Source of the DNA: JAFARZ01 sp035651595
Lineage (GTDB): Bacteria > Actinomycetota > Actinomycetes > Streptosporangiales > Streptosporangiaceae
NCBI GenBank assembly: GCA_035651595.1
Contig: DASRFJ010000138.1
Span: 11,355 to 75,354, forward strand
DNA: 64,000 nucleotides
Direction: 5' to 3'
The notes below the pieces were generated by a model. That model had not been told where the DNA came from, ran no database searches, and saw only the letters and a list, made by a program, of their open reading frames with translations. This document shows positions 33,845-42,713 of this stretch, in pieces. The translations under genes were made by a program, and so were the position numbers. Each line of letters opens with the position of its first letter. The first letter of the stretch is position 1.

Positions 33845-35275
33845 ATGACTGCCGAATTCCAGGTCGCGGACATCGGGCTCGCCGCGTTCGGGCGCAAGGA
33901 AATCCAGCTCGCCGAGCACGAGATGCCGGGCCTGATGGCGGTGCGCGAGGAGTACTCCGCCACCCAGCCGCTGCGCGGCGCGCGGATCACCGGAAGCCTG
34001 CACATGACCGTGCAGACCGCCGTGCTGATCGAGACGCTGACCGCGCTGGGGGCCCAGGTGCGGTGGGCGAGCTGCAACATCTTCTCGACCCAGGACCACG
34101 CCGCCGCCGCGGTGGCGGTCGGCCCGGACGGCACCCCCGACGAGCCGAAGGGCATTCCCGTCTTCGCCTGGAAGGGCGAGACGCTCGAGGAGTACTGGCA
34201 GGCCACCGAGAACGCGCTGACCTGGCCGGACGGTGACGGCCCTAACATGATCCTGGACGACGGCGGCGACGCCACGCTGCTGGTCCACAAGGGCGCCGAG
34301 TACGAGAAGGCGGGCGCGGTGCCGAGCGCCAGCGAGGACGACCCGGAGGAGTGGCGGATCATCCTGGACCGGCTCCGGCAGTCCGCCCCGGGCAAGTGGA
34401 CCAAGATCGCCCAGCAGATCAAGGGCGTGACCGAGGAGACCACCACCGGCGTCCACCGGCTCTACGAGATGGCGCGCGAAGGCACGCTGCTGTTCCCGGC
34501 GATCAACGTGAACGACTCGGTGACCAAGTCCAAGTTCGACAACAAGTATGGCGTCCGCCACTCGCTGATCGACGGCATCAACCGCGGCACGGACGTGCTG
34601 ATCGGCGGCAAGGTCGCGGTGGTCTGCGGCTACGGCGACGTCGGCAAGGGCTGCGCGGAGAGCCTGCGCGGCCAGGGCGCCAGGGTCATCGTCACCGAGA
34701 TCGACCCGATCTGCGCGCTCCAGGCCGCGATGGACGGCTACCAGGTCGCCACGCTGGAGGACGTCGTCGGCACCGCGGACATCTTCGTGACCGCGACCGG
34801 CAACCGGGACATCATCACCGCGGACCACATGAGACGGATGAAGCACCAGGCGATCGTCGGCAACATCGGCCACTTCGACAATGAGATCGACATGCTGGGC
34901 CTGACCCGCTGGCCCGGCGTCAAGCGGCAGAACATCAAGCCGCAGGTCGACGAGTTCGTCTTCCCCGAGGACGGGCACGGCGTCATCATCTTGTCCGAGG
35001 GCAGGCTGCTGAACCTCGGCAACGCCACCGGGCACCCGAGCTTCGTGATGTCGAACAGCTTCACCAACCAGGTGATCGCGCAGGTCGAGCTGTTCACCAA
35101 GACCGCGGACTACCCGGTCGGCGTCTACACGATCCCCAAGCACCTGGACGAGAAGGTCGCCCGGCTGCACCTGGACGCGCTCGGCGTGCGGCTGACCGAG
35201 TTGACCAAGGAGCAGGCGGACTACATCGGCGTTCCGGTCGAGGGCCCGTACAAGCCGGAGCAGTACCGTTACTGA
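33845..35275 (+). CDS. ahcY: S-adenosyl-L-homocysteine hydrolase
   Basis: 476 residues from ATG at 33845; ATG at 33839 is in frame but only two bases from the GAGGGG site, so the second start is better spaced. It cleaves SAH to adenosine and homocysteine with tightly bound NAD. His53 is in GSLHMTVQTAVLIETL. Other conserved parts are LDDGGDATLLVHKG, GVTEETTTGVHRLYEM, NDSVTKSKFDNKYG with the catalytic Lys and Asp, and the NAD fold VVCGYGDVGKGCAESL. The tail ends KPEQYRY as in full-length bacterial enzymes. A divergent short paralogue follows directly. Confidence 0.96.
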   Translation: MTAEFQVADIGLAAFGRKEIQLAEHEMPGLMAVREEYSATQPLRGARITGSLHMTVQTAVLIETLTALGAQVRWASCNIFSTQDHAAAAVAVGPDGTPDEPKGIPVFAWKGETLEEYWQATENALTWPDGDGPNMILDDGGDATLLVHKGAEYEKAGAVPSASEDDPEEWRIILDRLRQSAPGKWTKIAQQIKGVTEETTTGVHRLYEMAREGTLLFPAINVNDSVTKSKFDNKYGVRHSLIDGINRGTDVLIGGKVAVVCGYGDVGKGCAESLRGQGARVIVTEIDPICALQAAMDGYQVATLEDVVGTADIFVTATGNRDIITADHMRRMKHQAIVGNIGHFDNEIDMLGLTRWPGVKRQNIKPQVDEFVFPEDGHGVIILSEGRLLNLGNATGHPSFVMSNSFTNQVIAQVELFTKTADYPVGVYTIPKHLDEKVARLHLDALGVRLTELTKEQADYIGVPVEGPYKPEQYRY

Positions 35276-35318
35276 CGCGTCAGCGGGCGCTGCCCGCATT
35301 CAGTACGCCGAACGCGCG

Positions 35319-36503
35319 ATGCCCCTCATGGGCGGCCTGCTTCCCCGGTTCGCCGGGGAGCGGCCGTTCGCGGGGCTGTGCGTCGCGGCCTGCCTGAACG
35401 TCACCGCGGAGACCGCGGTGCTGGTCCGCCTGCTGCGCGCTGGCGGCGCCAGCATCTCCCTCGCCGCGTCCAACCCGCTCTCTACGCAGGATGACATCGC
35501 CGGCTCGCTAGCTCAGAACGACATCGCGGTTTTCGCCCGGGCAGGCGTCGACCGTAACGGCTACTATCGGCACATCCAGCAGGCGCTGGGCGACGGGCCG
35601 GATCTGGTGGTCGACGACGGCGGCGACATGGTCAACACCCTGCACACCTCCGCCGCCGCCCTGCTGGACCGAGTGCGCGGCGGCTGCGAGTCGACCACCA
35701 CGGGCGTGCTGCGGCTGCGCCGGATGGCCGCCGACGGCGCGCTCGCGTTCCCGATGATCGCGGCGAACGACACCCCGGCCAAGCGGATGATGGACAACGT
35801 CTGCGGGACCGGCCAGTCGGTGCTCGACGGCATCTTGCGGGCTACCAACACGCTGCTGGCCGGCAAGGTCGTGGTGGTGGCCGGCTTCGGGGCGTCGGGT
35901 GCGGGTATCGCGGACCGGGCGTTCGGCCTCGGTGCCCAGGTCGTGGTCACCGAGGTGGATCCGGTGCGCGCGCTCGACGCCTCGCTGCGCGGGTACCGGG
36001 TGCTGCCGATGGCCGAGGCGGCGCCGCTCGGCGAGGTGTTCATCACCGCCACCGGCTCCGCCGACGTCATCACCGGCCCGCACTTCGCGGCCATGCGCGA
36101 CGGCGCGATCCTGGCCAACGCCGGTCACTTCGACGTGGAGATCGACGTGCGCGGCCTGGCGGACCTCGCGGTCGCCACCGAGCCCGCGGTGCGCCCGTAC
36201 GTGGACGCCTACGAGCTTGCCGGCGGTCGTCGCCTGATGCTGCTCGCCGAAGGCCGCGTGGTCAACCTCGTGGCTGCCGAAGGCCATCCCCCGGAGGTGA
36301 TGGACCTGGCGTTCGGAATAGTCGCCCTTTCTCTCGCCTGGCTGGCCACCAACAGCGGAAAGCTGTCCGCCGACGTGCATCAGGTCCCGGCCGGCATCGA
36401 CGCGGAGGCCGCCAGCCTGGTGCTCGCCGCCATGGGCACCCGCATCGACGAGCTCACCGCTGACCAGCAGCGGTACCTGGAGTCGTGGCGGCTAGGCTCG
36501 TAG
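35319..36503 (+). CDS. Divergent short adenosylhomocysteinase paralogue
   Basis: 394 residues from the first ATG. The frame just upstream (35295-35318) encodes ARIQYAERA, which fits the conserved first helix of the family, but has no ATG, GTG or TTG. The true start may be a rare codon (ATT at 35298) or lie inside ahcY. It keeps VVDDGGDMVNTLH, CESTTTGVLRL, NDTPAKRMMDN with the Lys and Asp, and a NAD fold VVVAGFGASGAGIADRA. The substrate His is replaced by Asn (CLNVTAETAVL, codon 35397-35399), and the C-terminal KPxxYRY tail is missing. NAD binding is likely; the substrate may not be SAH. It overlaps the convergent APH-like gene by 12 bp. Confidence 0.85.
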   Translation: MPLMGGLLPRFAGERPFAGLCVAACLNVTAETAVLVRLLRAGGASISLAASNPLSTQDDIAGSLAQNDIAVFARAGVDRNGYYRHIQQALGDGPDLVVDDGGDMVNTLHTSAAALLDRVRGGCESTTTGVLRLRRMAADGALAFPMIAANDTPAKRMMDNVCGTGQSVLDGILRATNTLLAGKVVVVAGFGASGAGIADRAFGLGAQVVVTEVDPVRALDASLRGYRVLPMAEAAPLGEVFITATGSADVITGPHFAAMRDGAILANAGHFDVEIDVRGLADLAVATEPAVRPYVDAYELAGGRRLMLLAEGRVVNLVAAEGHPPEVMDLAFGIVALSLAWLATNSGKLSADVHQVPAGIDAEAASLVLAAMGTRIDELTADQQRYLESWRLGS

Positions 36504-37316
36504 CCGCGCCGCGATGCACGGGCCCTCGCGGACGATCCAGGCCTCGGCGCGCGGCAGCTGGTCCTTGTATCCGCCATCCCACAAGCGGCGGCCGACGGCA
36601 TCCACCTTGGCCGCGCGCGCCATGTTGTCCTGGAACCGGCGGACCATGGCGGTGGCGACCGGCACGAGCGCCGCGCGCTGCTCACCGGTCATGCCGTACG
36701 CGTCGGCGAACACCGCCGCCCGCTCCGCGGCGTCCAGTGGCGCGAACGCCGGTGCCCGGTCGACCGGATCCCACAGCGGCACCCACCAGTACATCGCGTT
36801 CGCGATGTCGTAGACCTTGGTGCAGGGCTTGGCGAGGTCGAAGTTGACCAGCGCGGCGGGGAGCCCGTCACGGAACACCACGCGGCCAGGAACGTAATTG
36901 CGATGGCTGAAGATTTCCGGCTCACCGTCGGAGAACGCCGAGACGCCACGCATCGCGACGCTGCCGGGGACCATGCCCCACTGCGTATCGGGCGGCGCGA
37001 CCCAGCCCTGCGCCGCCGCGTGCAGCCGCCGGATCAGCACCGCCAGCCCGGTCAGCACGTCGATGCTCGCCGTCCAGTCGGGCAGCGGCTCGCGTGGTAT
37101 GTCGCCCTCGACGTAGGAAAGGATTTCCCAGCCCTCTTCGTCGATGCCGAGTGGTTCCGGCGCACCGGTGAAACCGGCCTGCCGGATGTAAGCGAGGTAC
37201 GACTGGATTGCGAGGCTGAACGGGCGCAGCGGGCGCCGCACCGTGTTGCCGATCCGTTCTGTGCCCTGGGTACCGACATCCCCTATGAGGGGAAACTCCT
37301 GAGCTGCCACAATCAC
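36492..37316 (-). CDS. Aminoglycoside-phosphotransferase-like protein, probable pseudokinase
   Basis: 274 residues of the APH/choline-kinase fold family. The C-lobe order is recognisable: ILSYVEGDIPREPLPD, LAVLIRRLHAA, then the catalytic region. That region reads SHRNYVPGRVVFRDG where family members have HxDxxPxN, so Asp is Asn140 and the metal-binding Asn is Arg145. The next motif is LVNFDLAKP where IDFD is expected, so its Asp is Asn158. Three catalytic positions are therefore lost. The N-lobe is short, with no clear nucleotide-binding Lys. It is convergent with the SAH hydrolase paralogue and overlaps it by 12 bp. Confidence 0.82.
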   Translation of the reverse strand: MIVAAQEFPLIGDVGTQGTERIGNTVRRPLRPFSLAIQSYLAYIRQAGFTGAPEPLGIDEEGWEILSYVEGDIPREPLPDWTASIDVLTGLAVLIRRLHAAAQGWVAPPDTQWGMVPGSVAMRGVSAFSDGEPEIFSHRNYVPGRVVFRDGLPAALVNFDLAKPCTKVYDIANAMYWWVPLWDPVDRAPAFAPLDAAERAAVFADAYGMTGEQRAALVPVATAMVRRFQDNMARAAKVDAVGRRLWDGGYKDQLPRAEAWIVREGPCIAARLRA

Positions 37317-37388
37317 TCAGCCTAGTGCCTACGGACCGTTACGCTTCTGCGGTTGGGCAGGTTAAGGCGCGTCGGGGGGAGTTGGCCG

Positions 37389-38840
37389 GTGGAGACCGCG
37401 CCTGAAGTGACGCCTGGGGACGACAGGGCGAAACTGGAACCGCTGGCCGGAGACGAGGGCTACCAGCCCGCGCTCTCCAACCGCCAGGTGCAGATGATCG
37501 CGATCGGCGGCGCCATCGGCGTCGGCCTGTTCTACGGCACGGGGGAGAAGATCGCGACGGCCGGGCCGGGGCTCGTGCTCTCGTTCCTGGTGGCCGGCGT
37601 CGTGGCGTTCTTCGTGCTGCGCGCCATGGGTGAGCTGGTGCTGTACCGCCCGACGGCGGGCAGCTTCGTGGAGTACTCGCGGCAGTTCATCGGCCCGTGG
37701 GCCGGCTACGTCAGCGGCTGGATGTACTGGCTGAACTGGGCGGCCACCGGTGTCGCGGAGATCACCGCGATCGGCGTGTACGTCAAGTACTGGGCGCCCG
37801 CGATCCCGCAATGGCTCAGTGCGCTGGGCGCCTTGGCGCTGCTGCTGGCGGTGAACCTGCTCAGCGTCCGGCTGTTCGGCGAGCTGGAGTTCTGGTTCGC
37901 CACGCTGAAGGTGCTGGCGATCGTCTCGTTCCTGGTGACCGGCATCGGGCTGATCCTCGCCGCGTCTGGCATCGGCGACGCGCACGCCTCCGTCGCGAAC
38001 CTGACCAGCCACGGCGGCCTGTTCCCCAAGGGCTTCCCGATCGTGCTGATGTCGCTGCAAGCGGTGGTGTTCGCGTACGCCGGCACGGAGATGGTGGGCG
38101 TCGCGGCGGGGGAGACCAAGGACCCGCGGCGGGTGATCCCGCGCGCGGTCAACGGCGTGATCTGGCGGATCGCGGTGTTCTACTGCGGTTCGGTGCTGCT
38201 GCTGGTGATGGTGCTGCCGTGGACCGACTACAGCGCGAACCAGAGCCCGTTCGTGACCGTGTTCGCCAAGCTGGGCGTGCCTGGTGCGGCGAGCATCATG
38301 AACGCCGTGATCCTCACCGCGGCGTTGTCCGCGACGAACTCGGGGTTGTACTCGACCGGCCGCATCCTACGCTCGCTGGCGGCGCGCGGCGAGGCGCCGA
38401 AGATCACCGGGCGGATGAACAAGCACCACGTGCCGTACGGCGGCATCATGCTCACCTGCACGTTCTATTTCCTGGGCGTGATCTTGAACATCTTCGTGCC
38501 CAGGCGGGCGTTCGACATCGCGACGTCGCTGGCCTCGCTCGGCGTGCTCGCGACGTGGGTGTCGATCCTGGTCTGCCAGATGCGGCTGCGTGCCGCCGCT
38601 TCGCGCGGCGAGCTTCCGCGTCCGGCGTTCCGGCTGCCCGGCTCGCCGGTCACCAACGTCGTGGGCCTGGCCATGCTGGCGCTCGTGCTGGGGCTGATGC
38701 CGTTCGCCAGTTCCGAGCAGGCGATCGCGTTCGCCTGCCTGCCGGTCCTGATCCTGGCCCTGTGGTACGGCTGGTACCGGATCCGCCGCAACCGAGACCC
38801 GCGCCGCATAGTCCCCGCGGCCCGCCCCTCCGGCGACTGA
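37389..38840 (+). CDS. Amino acid permease (AAP/APC family)
   Basis: 483 residues from GTG at 37389, with GGGGGAG upstream; a longer start at 37353 is possible. About 12 hydrophobic segments. The first has IAIGGAIGVGLFYGTGEKIATAGPG, the substrate-binding start of the family. Further signatures are MGELVLYRPTAGSFVEYS, FAYAGTEMVGVAAGETKDP and SATNSGLYSTGRIL. It is closest in pattern to the GABA/asparagine/proline permeases (GabP, AnsP, ProY). The actual substrate cannot be read from the sequence. Confidence 0.92.
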   Translation: METAPEVTPGDDRAKLEPLAGDEGYQPALSNRQVQMIAIGGAIGVGLFYGTGEKIATAGPGLVLSFLVAGVVAFFVLRAMGELVLYRPTAGSFVEYSRQFIGPWAGYVSGWMYWLNWAATGVAEITAIGVYVKYWAPAIPQWLSALGALALLLAVNLLSVRLFGELEFWFATLKVLAIVSFLVTGIGLILAASGIGDAHASVANLTSHGGLFPKGFPIVLMSLQAVVFAYAGTEMVGVAAGETKDPRRVIPRAVNGVIWRIAVFYCGSVLLLVMVLPWTDYSANQSPFVTVFAKLGVPGAASIMNAVILTAALSATNSGLYSTGRILRSLAARGEAPKITGRMNKHHVPYGGIMLTCTFYFLGVILNIFVPRRAFDIATSLASLGVLATWVSILVCQMRLRAAASRGELPRPAFRLPGSPVTNVVGLAMLALVLGLMPFASSEQAIAFACLPVLILALWYGWYRIRRNRDPRRIVPAARPSGD

Positions 38841-38860
38841 CGCCGGCGGGACGGGCCGCG

Positions 38861-38915
38861 CATGATCGCGAAGGGTTTTACCCCCGAAACGGTAGTAAAA
38901 GGCTTCGTGATCATG
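38861..38915. repeat. Inverted repeat between convergent genes, possible bidirectional terminator
   Basis: CATGATCGCGAAGGGTTTTAC (positions 38861-38881, 21 bases) pairs at 18 positions with GTAAAAGGCTTCGTGATCATG (38895-38915) around a 13-base centre. It lies 20 bp after the permease stop and 20 bp before the end of the antitoxin-like gene, which are convergent. It has the layout of a two-way terminator, but it is palindromic DNA rather than a stem followed by a T run. Confidence 0.6.
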
Positions 38916-38934
38916 GACAACGCGCCATCGAACG

Positions 38935-39204
38935 CTAGGACTGCTGCTGCTGGTCGGCGTCGGCGCGGGTGGTCTGGTCGGCGTCGCCCATGCGCTGCTT
39001 GGCGATGTCCACGCCCTTGTCGATCTGGTCGCCGAACCGGCCGCCGGTCGCGTCCTTCGCCATGTCGCCGGCGCGGTCCGCCATGCCGGACGCCTGGTCG
39101 CGAGCCTGGTCGGTCATGTCGTCTGCCTGGTCCCCGGCCTGGCCGCCCTTGGCCTTGTCCATGAGCTCGCTGGCCTTGCTCTTGAAGCTGTCGAAGATGC
39201 CCAT
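38935..39204 (-). CDS. MT0933-like antitoxin family protein
   Basis: 89 residues from ATG at 39204, with AGGGGGAA just upstream; an upstream frame to 39303 has no support. It starts MGIFDSFKSKASELMDKAK, the signature of this family, and continues with helical repeats of Asp, Gln and Ala (DQADDMTDQARDQASGMADRAGD). It is highly charged and low-complexity and ends in a Gln run. The family is named antitoxin from a mycobacterial pair, but no toxin gene lies beside it, so a stress-related or toxin-free role is possible. Confidence 0.78.
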   Translation of the reverse strand: MGIFDSFKSKASELMDKAKGGQAGDQADDMTDQARDQASGMADRAGDMAKDATGGRFGDQIDKGVDIAKQRMGDADQTTRADADQQQQS

Positions 39205-39296
39205 ATTTCCCCCTATTGGGCCAATGTGCGCCAGACCGCGCGCACGCATGTCACCCCACGCCCTACCCGGGGCAGGCGTCAACCACACGCCCAACT

Positions 39297-40856
39297 TCAA
39301 CACTTCGTGAACAAACAGCTACGATGCGTGCGATAATGGCACGCGGTTCGTAACTCCTTGGTACGGGCTGCTGCCAGCTTCGGCGGCAGCAGCCCGGAGG
39401 CTCTCAGCCCCGCGGATACGGACCCGGAATGTCTCACTCCGGAGTTTCTCCGCCCGTGGTCCCGCCGCCGAGCGGCCGTCAGCCTCGGGCTCTTGAGCGC
39501 GAAGCTCGCGAACCGGCCAGGACCGCCGGCCGCCGCGCCGGCCATCGCCGTCTCGGCCCCGGCGCCCACGCCAGCCACCTCTGGGGCGGGCGTGTGCGTA
39601 CCGCCGGAGCCAGCGCCGGGCCCGTCCTCGGACGACGAGGCGCGCGAGGGCGCCTGCCTGGTCAGCGCCAGCCAGCCGATCAGCCCGATCGGATACACGA
39701 AGTAGCCGTACCTGGTGGCCGGGGCCAGCGTGAACATGACCGCGAGGCCGAGCGCGATGCGCAGCGCGACGGCGCGCGTATCGGCCGGCGGTCGCACGAT
39801 CAGCGACACCGCGAAGCCGATCCCGGCGACGAGCAGCAATCCGACCGCCGCCCAGTGCCCGGCGGACCCTGTCTCGGCCAGCAGGTGCCCGGGCAGCGGA
39901 CTCGCGGCCGGAGTCTTGTGCCTGGTCAGGCCCAGCGGGAACAGCACCGTGTTCTGGAGGAACGCCGGCGGGTCGACGATCGCGGCGGGTGCCATCAGCA
40001 CGCTGAGCCCGCCCGCGAGCAGGATCGCGATGCCGACGATCCGCCATGCGGCGCGTGCCCCGTCACGGGTAGCCAGCAGTGCGGCCACGATCGGCACGGC
40101 CGGCCAGGCGGTGGCCTTCATCGCGGATGCCACGCCGAGCGTGACCCCGGCCCACATCGCCCGCCGTCCCGGCCGCGCCGCCAGCGCGAGCGTGACCAGC
40201 AGCAACGCGATGACCGGCGGGTCGGTAATGCCGACCGCCAGCGGGAACGCGATGACCGGGGACGACGCGGCGAACACCGTGGAGAGCGCCACGTTGCGCG
40301 AGCAGGAGGTGCAGCTCAGATGCGGTGCGGCAAGCCAGAAGGCGGCCGCGATCAGCGCGACCGACATCAGCGTCATCCAGATCCGGGGGTCGGCCAGCAG
40401 TCCGGTGGCGCCCAGCGCCTTGGGCAGGCCGAAGATCGCCATGAACGGCATGTAGGGGTTGTACTGATCCCAGTTGGATAGCGAGCCCGGCGCGAGGTAC
40501 GGAGTGCCGTGCTGCAGCAGCAGCTTGGCCGCCTGGGAGATGACCGTCACTTCGGCGGTCGGCTGGACTTTGTCGACGAGCCAGATGAGCGGCGCCGCGA
40601 GGGCTCCGCCAACGGACACTAGCAAGGGCACGATCAGCGGGACTCTGGTGCGGCGCGTCAGCAGCAGTAGCAGCGTGGTAACCCCGTAGGCCACCGCCGC
40701 CCAGATCGCCCACGTCTGGTCTGCGCCCCCCGTGTAAATCGCGAGCAGGGTCGCGTACGCGGCGAAAGCGCCGCTCGCGGCCAGCGCGCGGTTCCGGCTC
40801 AGCCAATGCTCGTGGACTGACATAGTTTCTTCGTTAGTTACCTGCGTGTGTTCCAC
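39297..40856 (-). CDS. GT87/DUF2029-like polytopic membrane protein
   Basis: 519 residues from GTG at 40856, or 508 from ATG at 40823; neither has a clear ribosome binding site. About 10 membrane segments lie in residues 25-410. Residues YLAPGSLSNWDQYNPYMPFMA in the first large loop fit the GT-C/GT87 type of polyprenyl-phosphate-sugar mannosyltransferase, as do GVASAMKATAWP and TRYGYFVYPIGLIGWLAL. The tail (from about 425) is Gly/Ala/Ser-rich and probably cytoplasmic. The upstream 100 bases at 40880-40980 are unusually AT-rich and presumably hold its promoter. The sugar and acceptor are unknown. Confidence 0.8.
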   Translation of the reverse strand: MEHTQVTNEETMSVHEHWLSRNRALAASGAFAAYATLLAIYTGGADQTWAIWAAVAYGVTTLLLLLTRRTRVPLIVPLLVSVGGALAAPLIWLVDKVQPTAEVTVISQAAKLLLQHGTPYLAPGSLSNWDQYNPYMPFMAIFGLPKALGATGLLADPRIWMTLMSVALIAAAFWLAAPHLSCTSCSRNVALSTVFAASSPVIAFPLAVGITDPPVIALLLVTLALAARPGRRAMWAGVTLGVASAMKATAWPAVPIVAALLATRDGARAAWRIVGIAILLAGGLSVLMAPAAIVDPPAFLQNTVLFPLGLTRHKTPAASPLPGHLLAETGSAGHWAAVGLLLVAGIGFAVSLIVRPPADTRAVALRIALGLAVMFTLAPATRYGYFVYPIGLIGWLALTRQAPSRASSSEDGPGAGSGGTHTPAPEVAGVGAGAETAMAGAAAGGPGRFASFALKSPRLTAARRRDHGRRNSGVRHSGSVSAGLRASGLLPPKLAAARTKELRTACHYRTHRSCLFTKC

Positions 40857-41012
40857 TGTGCCGGTACCCGCCCGTCAGCTGATTAACCCGTCTGCGTCTA
40901 TTTATCTATATCCATAGGTAAGCCAATAGAACTGCCCCCGGAAGCAGGTAAAATCAGCCTATCACCAGGTATTTCCCAGCGGCGGGTCGGGAAGCCCTGA
41001 ACGCGATGTGAC

Positions 41013-41687
41013 TTATGGCAGCTTCCAGTCGACGGGTTCGGCGCCGGACTGTTCGAGCAACTGATTCGCCCTGGAGAACGGGCGGGAACCAAAAAATCCG
41101 CTACTTGCCGAATACGGACTCGGGTGGGCGGATTCGATGCACGGCACGCCGTCCAGCAGCGGCACCAGCGTCCGCGCGTCCCGGCCCCAGAGGATCGCGA
41201 CCAGCGGCCCGCCGCGTGCCGCGAGCGCGCGGATGGCCTGCTCGGTTACCTCCTCCCAGCCCTTGGCGCGGTGCGAGCCCGGCTGCTTCGGCGCGACCGT
41301 GAGCACCCTGTTGAGCAGCAGCACGCCGCGCTCGGTCCACGGCGTCAGGTCGCCATTGGACGGCATCGGGTAGCCGAGGTCTTCGGCGTACTCGGTGAAG
41401 ATGTTGACCAGGCTGGGCGGCAACCGCCGCACCTCGGGCGCCACCGAGAAGCTCAGCCCGACCGGGTGCCCGGGCGTCGGATACGGGTCCTGTCCGACGA
41501 TGAGGACTCGGACGTCGGCCATCGGCTGCTTGAACGCGCGCAGCACGTTCTCCCCGGCCGGCAGGTACCGGCGTCCGGCGGCGATCTCGTTCCGCAGGAA
41601 CTCGCCCATCGCCGCGACCCGCCCCGCCACCGGCTCCAGCGCGTCCGCCCAATCGGGGTCGATGATGTTCCGCAACGGCTCCGCCAT
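41013..41687 (-). CDS. ung: Uracil-DNA glycosylase, family 1
   Basis: 224 residues from ATG at 41687, giving the family's normal length. The water-activating loop is VGQDPYPTPGHPVGLSFS, the PPSLVNIF motif follows, LLLNRVLTV is next, and HPSPYSASSGFFGSRPFSRAN is the minor-groove loop with the catalytic His. It removes uracil from DNA in base excision repair. It is preceded by a 303-bp gap with an inverted repeat. Confidence 0.97.
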   Translation of the reverse strand: MAEPLRNIIDPDWADALEPVAGRVAAMGEFLRNEIAAGRRYLPAGENVLRAFKQPMADVRVLIVGQDPYPTPGHPVGLSFSVAPEVRRLPPSLVNIFTEYAEDLGYPMPSNGDLTPWTERGVLLLNRVLTVAPKQPGSHRAKGWEEVTEQAIRALAARGGPLVAILWGRDARTLVPLLDGVPCIESAHPSPYSASSGFFGSRPFSRANQLLEQSGAEPVDWKLP

Positions 41688-41990
41688 GGGCCGTAACTCT
41701 AGACCCGTCCGCCCAACTTCCGAAGGACAATGGCGCCCGTTGCGCCACCCGCACCCGCCACCTGTCCCGGGCATGTAGGGCTACAGCCGTCTTGTTACCC
41801 GAACGGCGGGGTGCGTATGGTGATATATCCGGATTCGCTACTCGCCGAACGGGTAACAAGACACGCGTAGTGTTATCGGGCGCGCGGTGCGGGGGCGCGG
41901 GGGCGACAAACCGGGCGGACGGGCGGGCTCCCTGGTGGGCGCAGGCGGGCTCCGTGGCGGGGCGGGCTCCCGGGGCGCGGTCATGAGCTC
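41688..41990. other. 303-bp gap with an inverted repeat
   Basis: No gene seen. It carries the inverted repeat at 41789-41862 and a GC-rich stretch after 41880. It lies upstream of ung and downstream of the DUF72 gene, both on the minus strand. Confidence 0.5.
41789..41862. repeat. Long inverted repeat between DUF72 gene and ung
   Basis: GTCTTGTTACCCGAACGGCG (41789-41808) and CGCCGAACGGGTAACAAGAC (41843-41862) pair at 18 of 20 positions, with an AT-rich 34-base centre (GGTGATATATCCGGATTC). No second copy was found in the window. It could be a terminator for the DUF72 gene, a regulatory site for ung or a miniature mobile element. Confidence 0.6.
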
Positions 41991-42713
41991 CTAGCGGGCG
42001 GAGGTGGCGGCGGTTAGGGTGTCGGCGTCGTGGGGGGCGGCGCATCGCTGGTCGTTGTTGAAGTAGGCGTACACGGGGCGGTCCGCCGGCCAGGTGTCCG
42101 CCAAGCGGGCGGCCCAGGCGTCGAGCGTGCGCCGCGCGTAGCGCGGCCAGGGCGTGCCGTCGCCCTCGTGCAGGCGGAGGTAACCCCAGTCCGTGGTCCG
42201 CCACAGCGGGGTAAGCGCCGAGCCCTGCCGGTCCGCCCAGCACAGCGCCGCGTTCCGCGCGGTCAGCACCTCCCGCACCCGGTCCGTCCACCAGGACGAA
42301 TGCCGCGGCTCGACCGCTACCCGGATCGATGGCGGAAAGCAGGCCAGGCACTCGTCCAGCAAAGCGGGTTCGGCGCGCAGGGTGGGCGGCAGCTGGAGCA
42401 GCACGGGTCCGAGCCGGTCGCCGAGCCCGGCCGCGGCCTCGAGCAGCCGGCGCACCGGCTCGGCCGGGTCCTTGAGCCTGCGGATGTGGGTGAGGTAGCG
42501 GCTGGCCTTCACGGTCATCTCGAAGCCGTCCGGCACCCGGTTGCGCCAGCTCTCGAACGCCGCCCGGTCGGGCAGCCGGTAAAAGGTGCCGTTGTTCTCC
42601 ACGGTGCCGAAGTGCGCGGCATAGTGCTCCAGCCACAGCCGCTGCGGAACGCCCAGCGGGTAGAAGTCGCCGCGCCAGTCCTTGTACTGCCAGCCGGACG
42701 TGCCGATATTCAC
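41991..42713 (-). CDS. DUF72 (YecE-like) family protein
   Basis: 240 residues. It starts NIGTSGWQYKDWRGDFYPLGVPQ, the signature of the family. ENNGTFYRLPDRAAFESWRNRVPDGFEMTVKASRYLTH and VEPRHSSWW are also typical, with YFNNDQRCAAPHDA near the end. The fold is a TIM-barrel. No enzyme activity is established. It overlaps the RDD gene upstream by 4 bp (42710-42713), so the two are coupled. Confidence 0.92.
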   Translation of the reverse strand: MNIGTSGWQYKDWRGDFYPLGVPQRLWLEHYAAHFGTVENNGTFYRLPDRAAFESWRNRVPDGFEMTVKASRYLTHIRRLKDPAEPVRRLLEAAAGLGDRLGPVLLQLPPTLRAEPALLDECLACFPPSIRVAVEPRHSSWWTDRVREVLTARNAALCWADRQGSALTPLWRTTDWGYLRLHEGDGTPWPRYARRTLDAWAARLADTWPADRPVYAYFNNDQRCAAPHDADTLTAATSAR

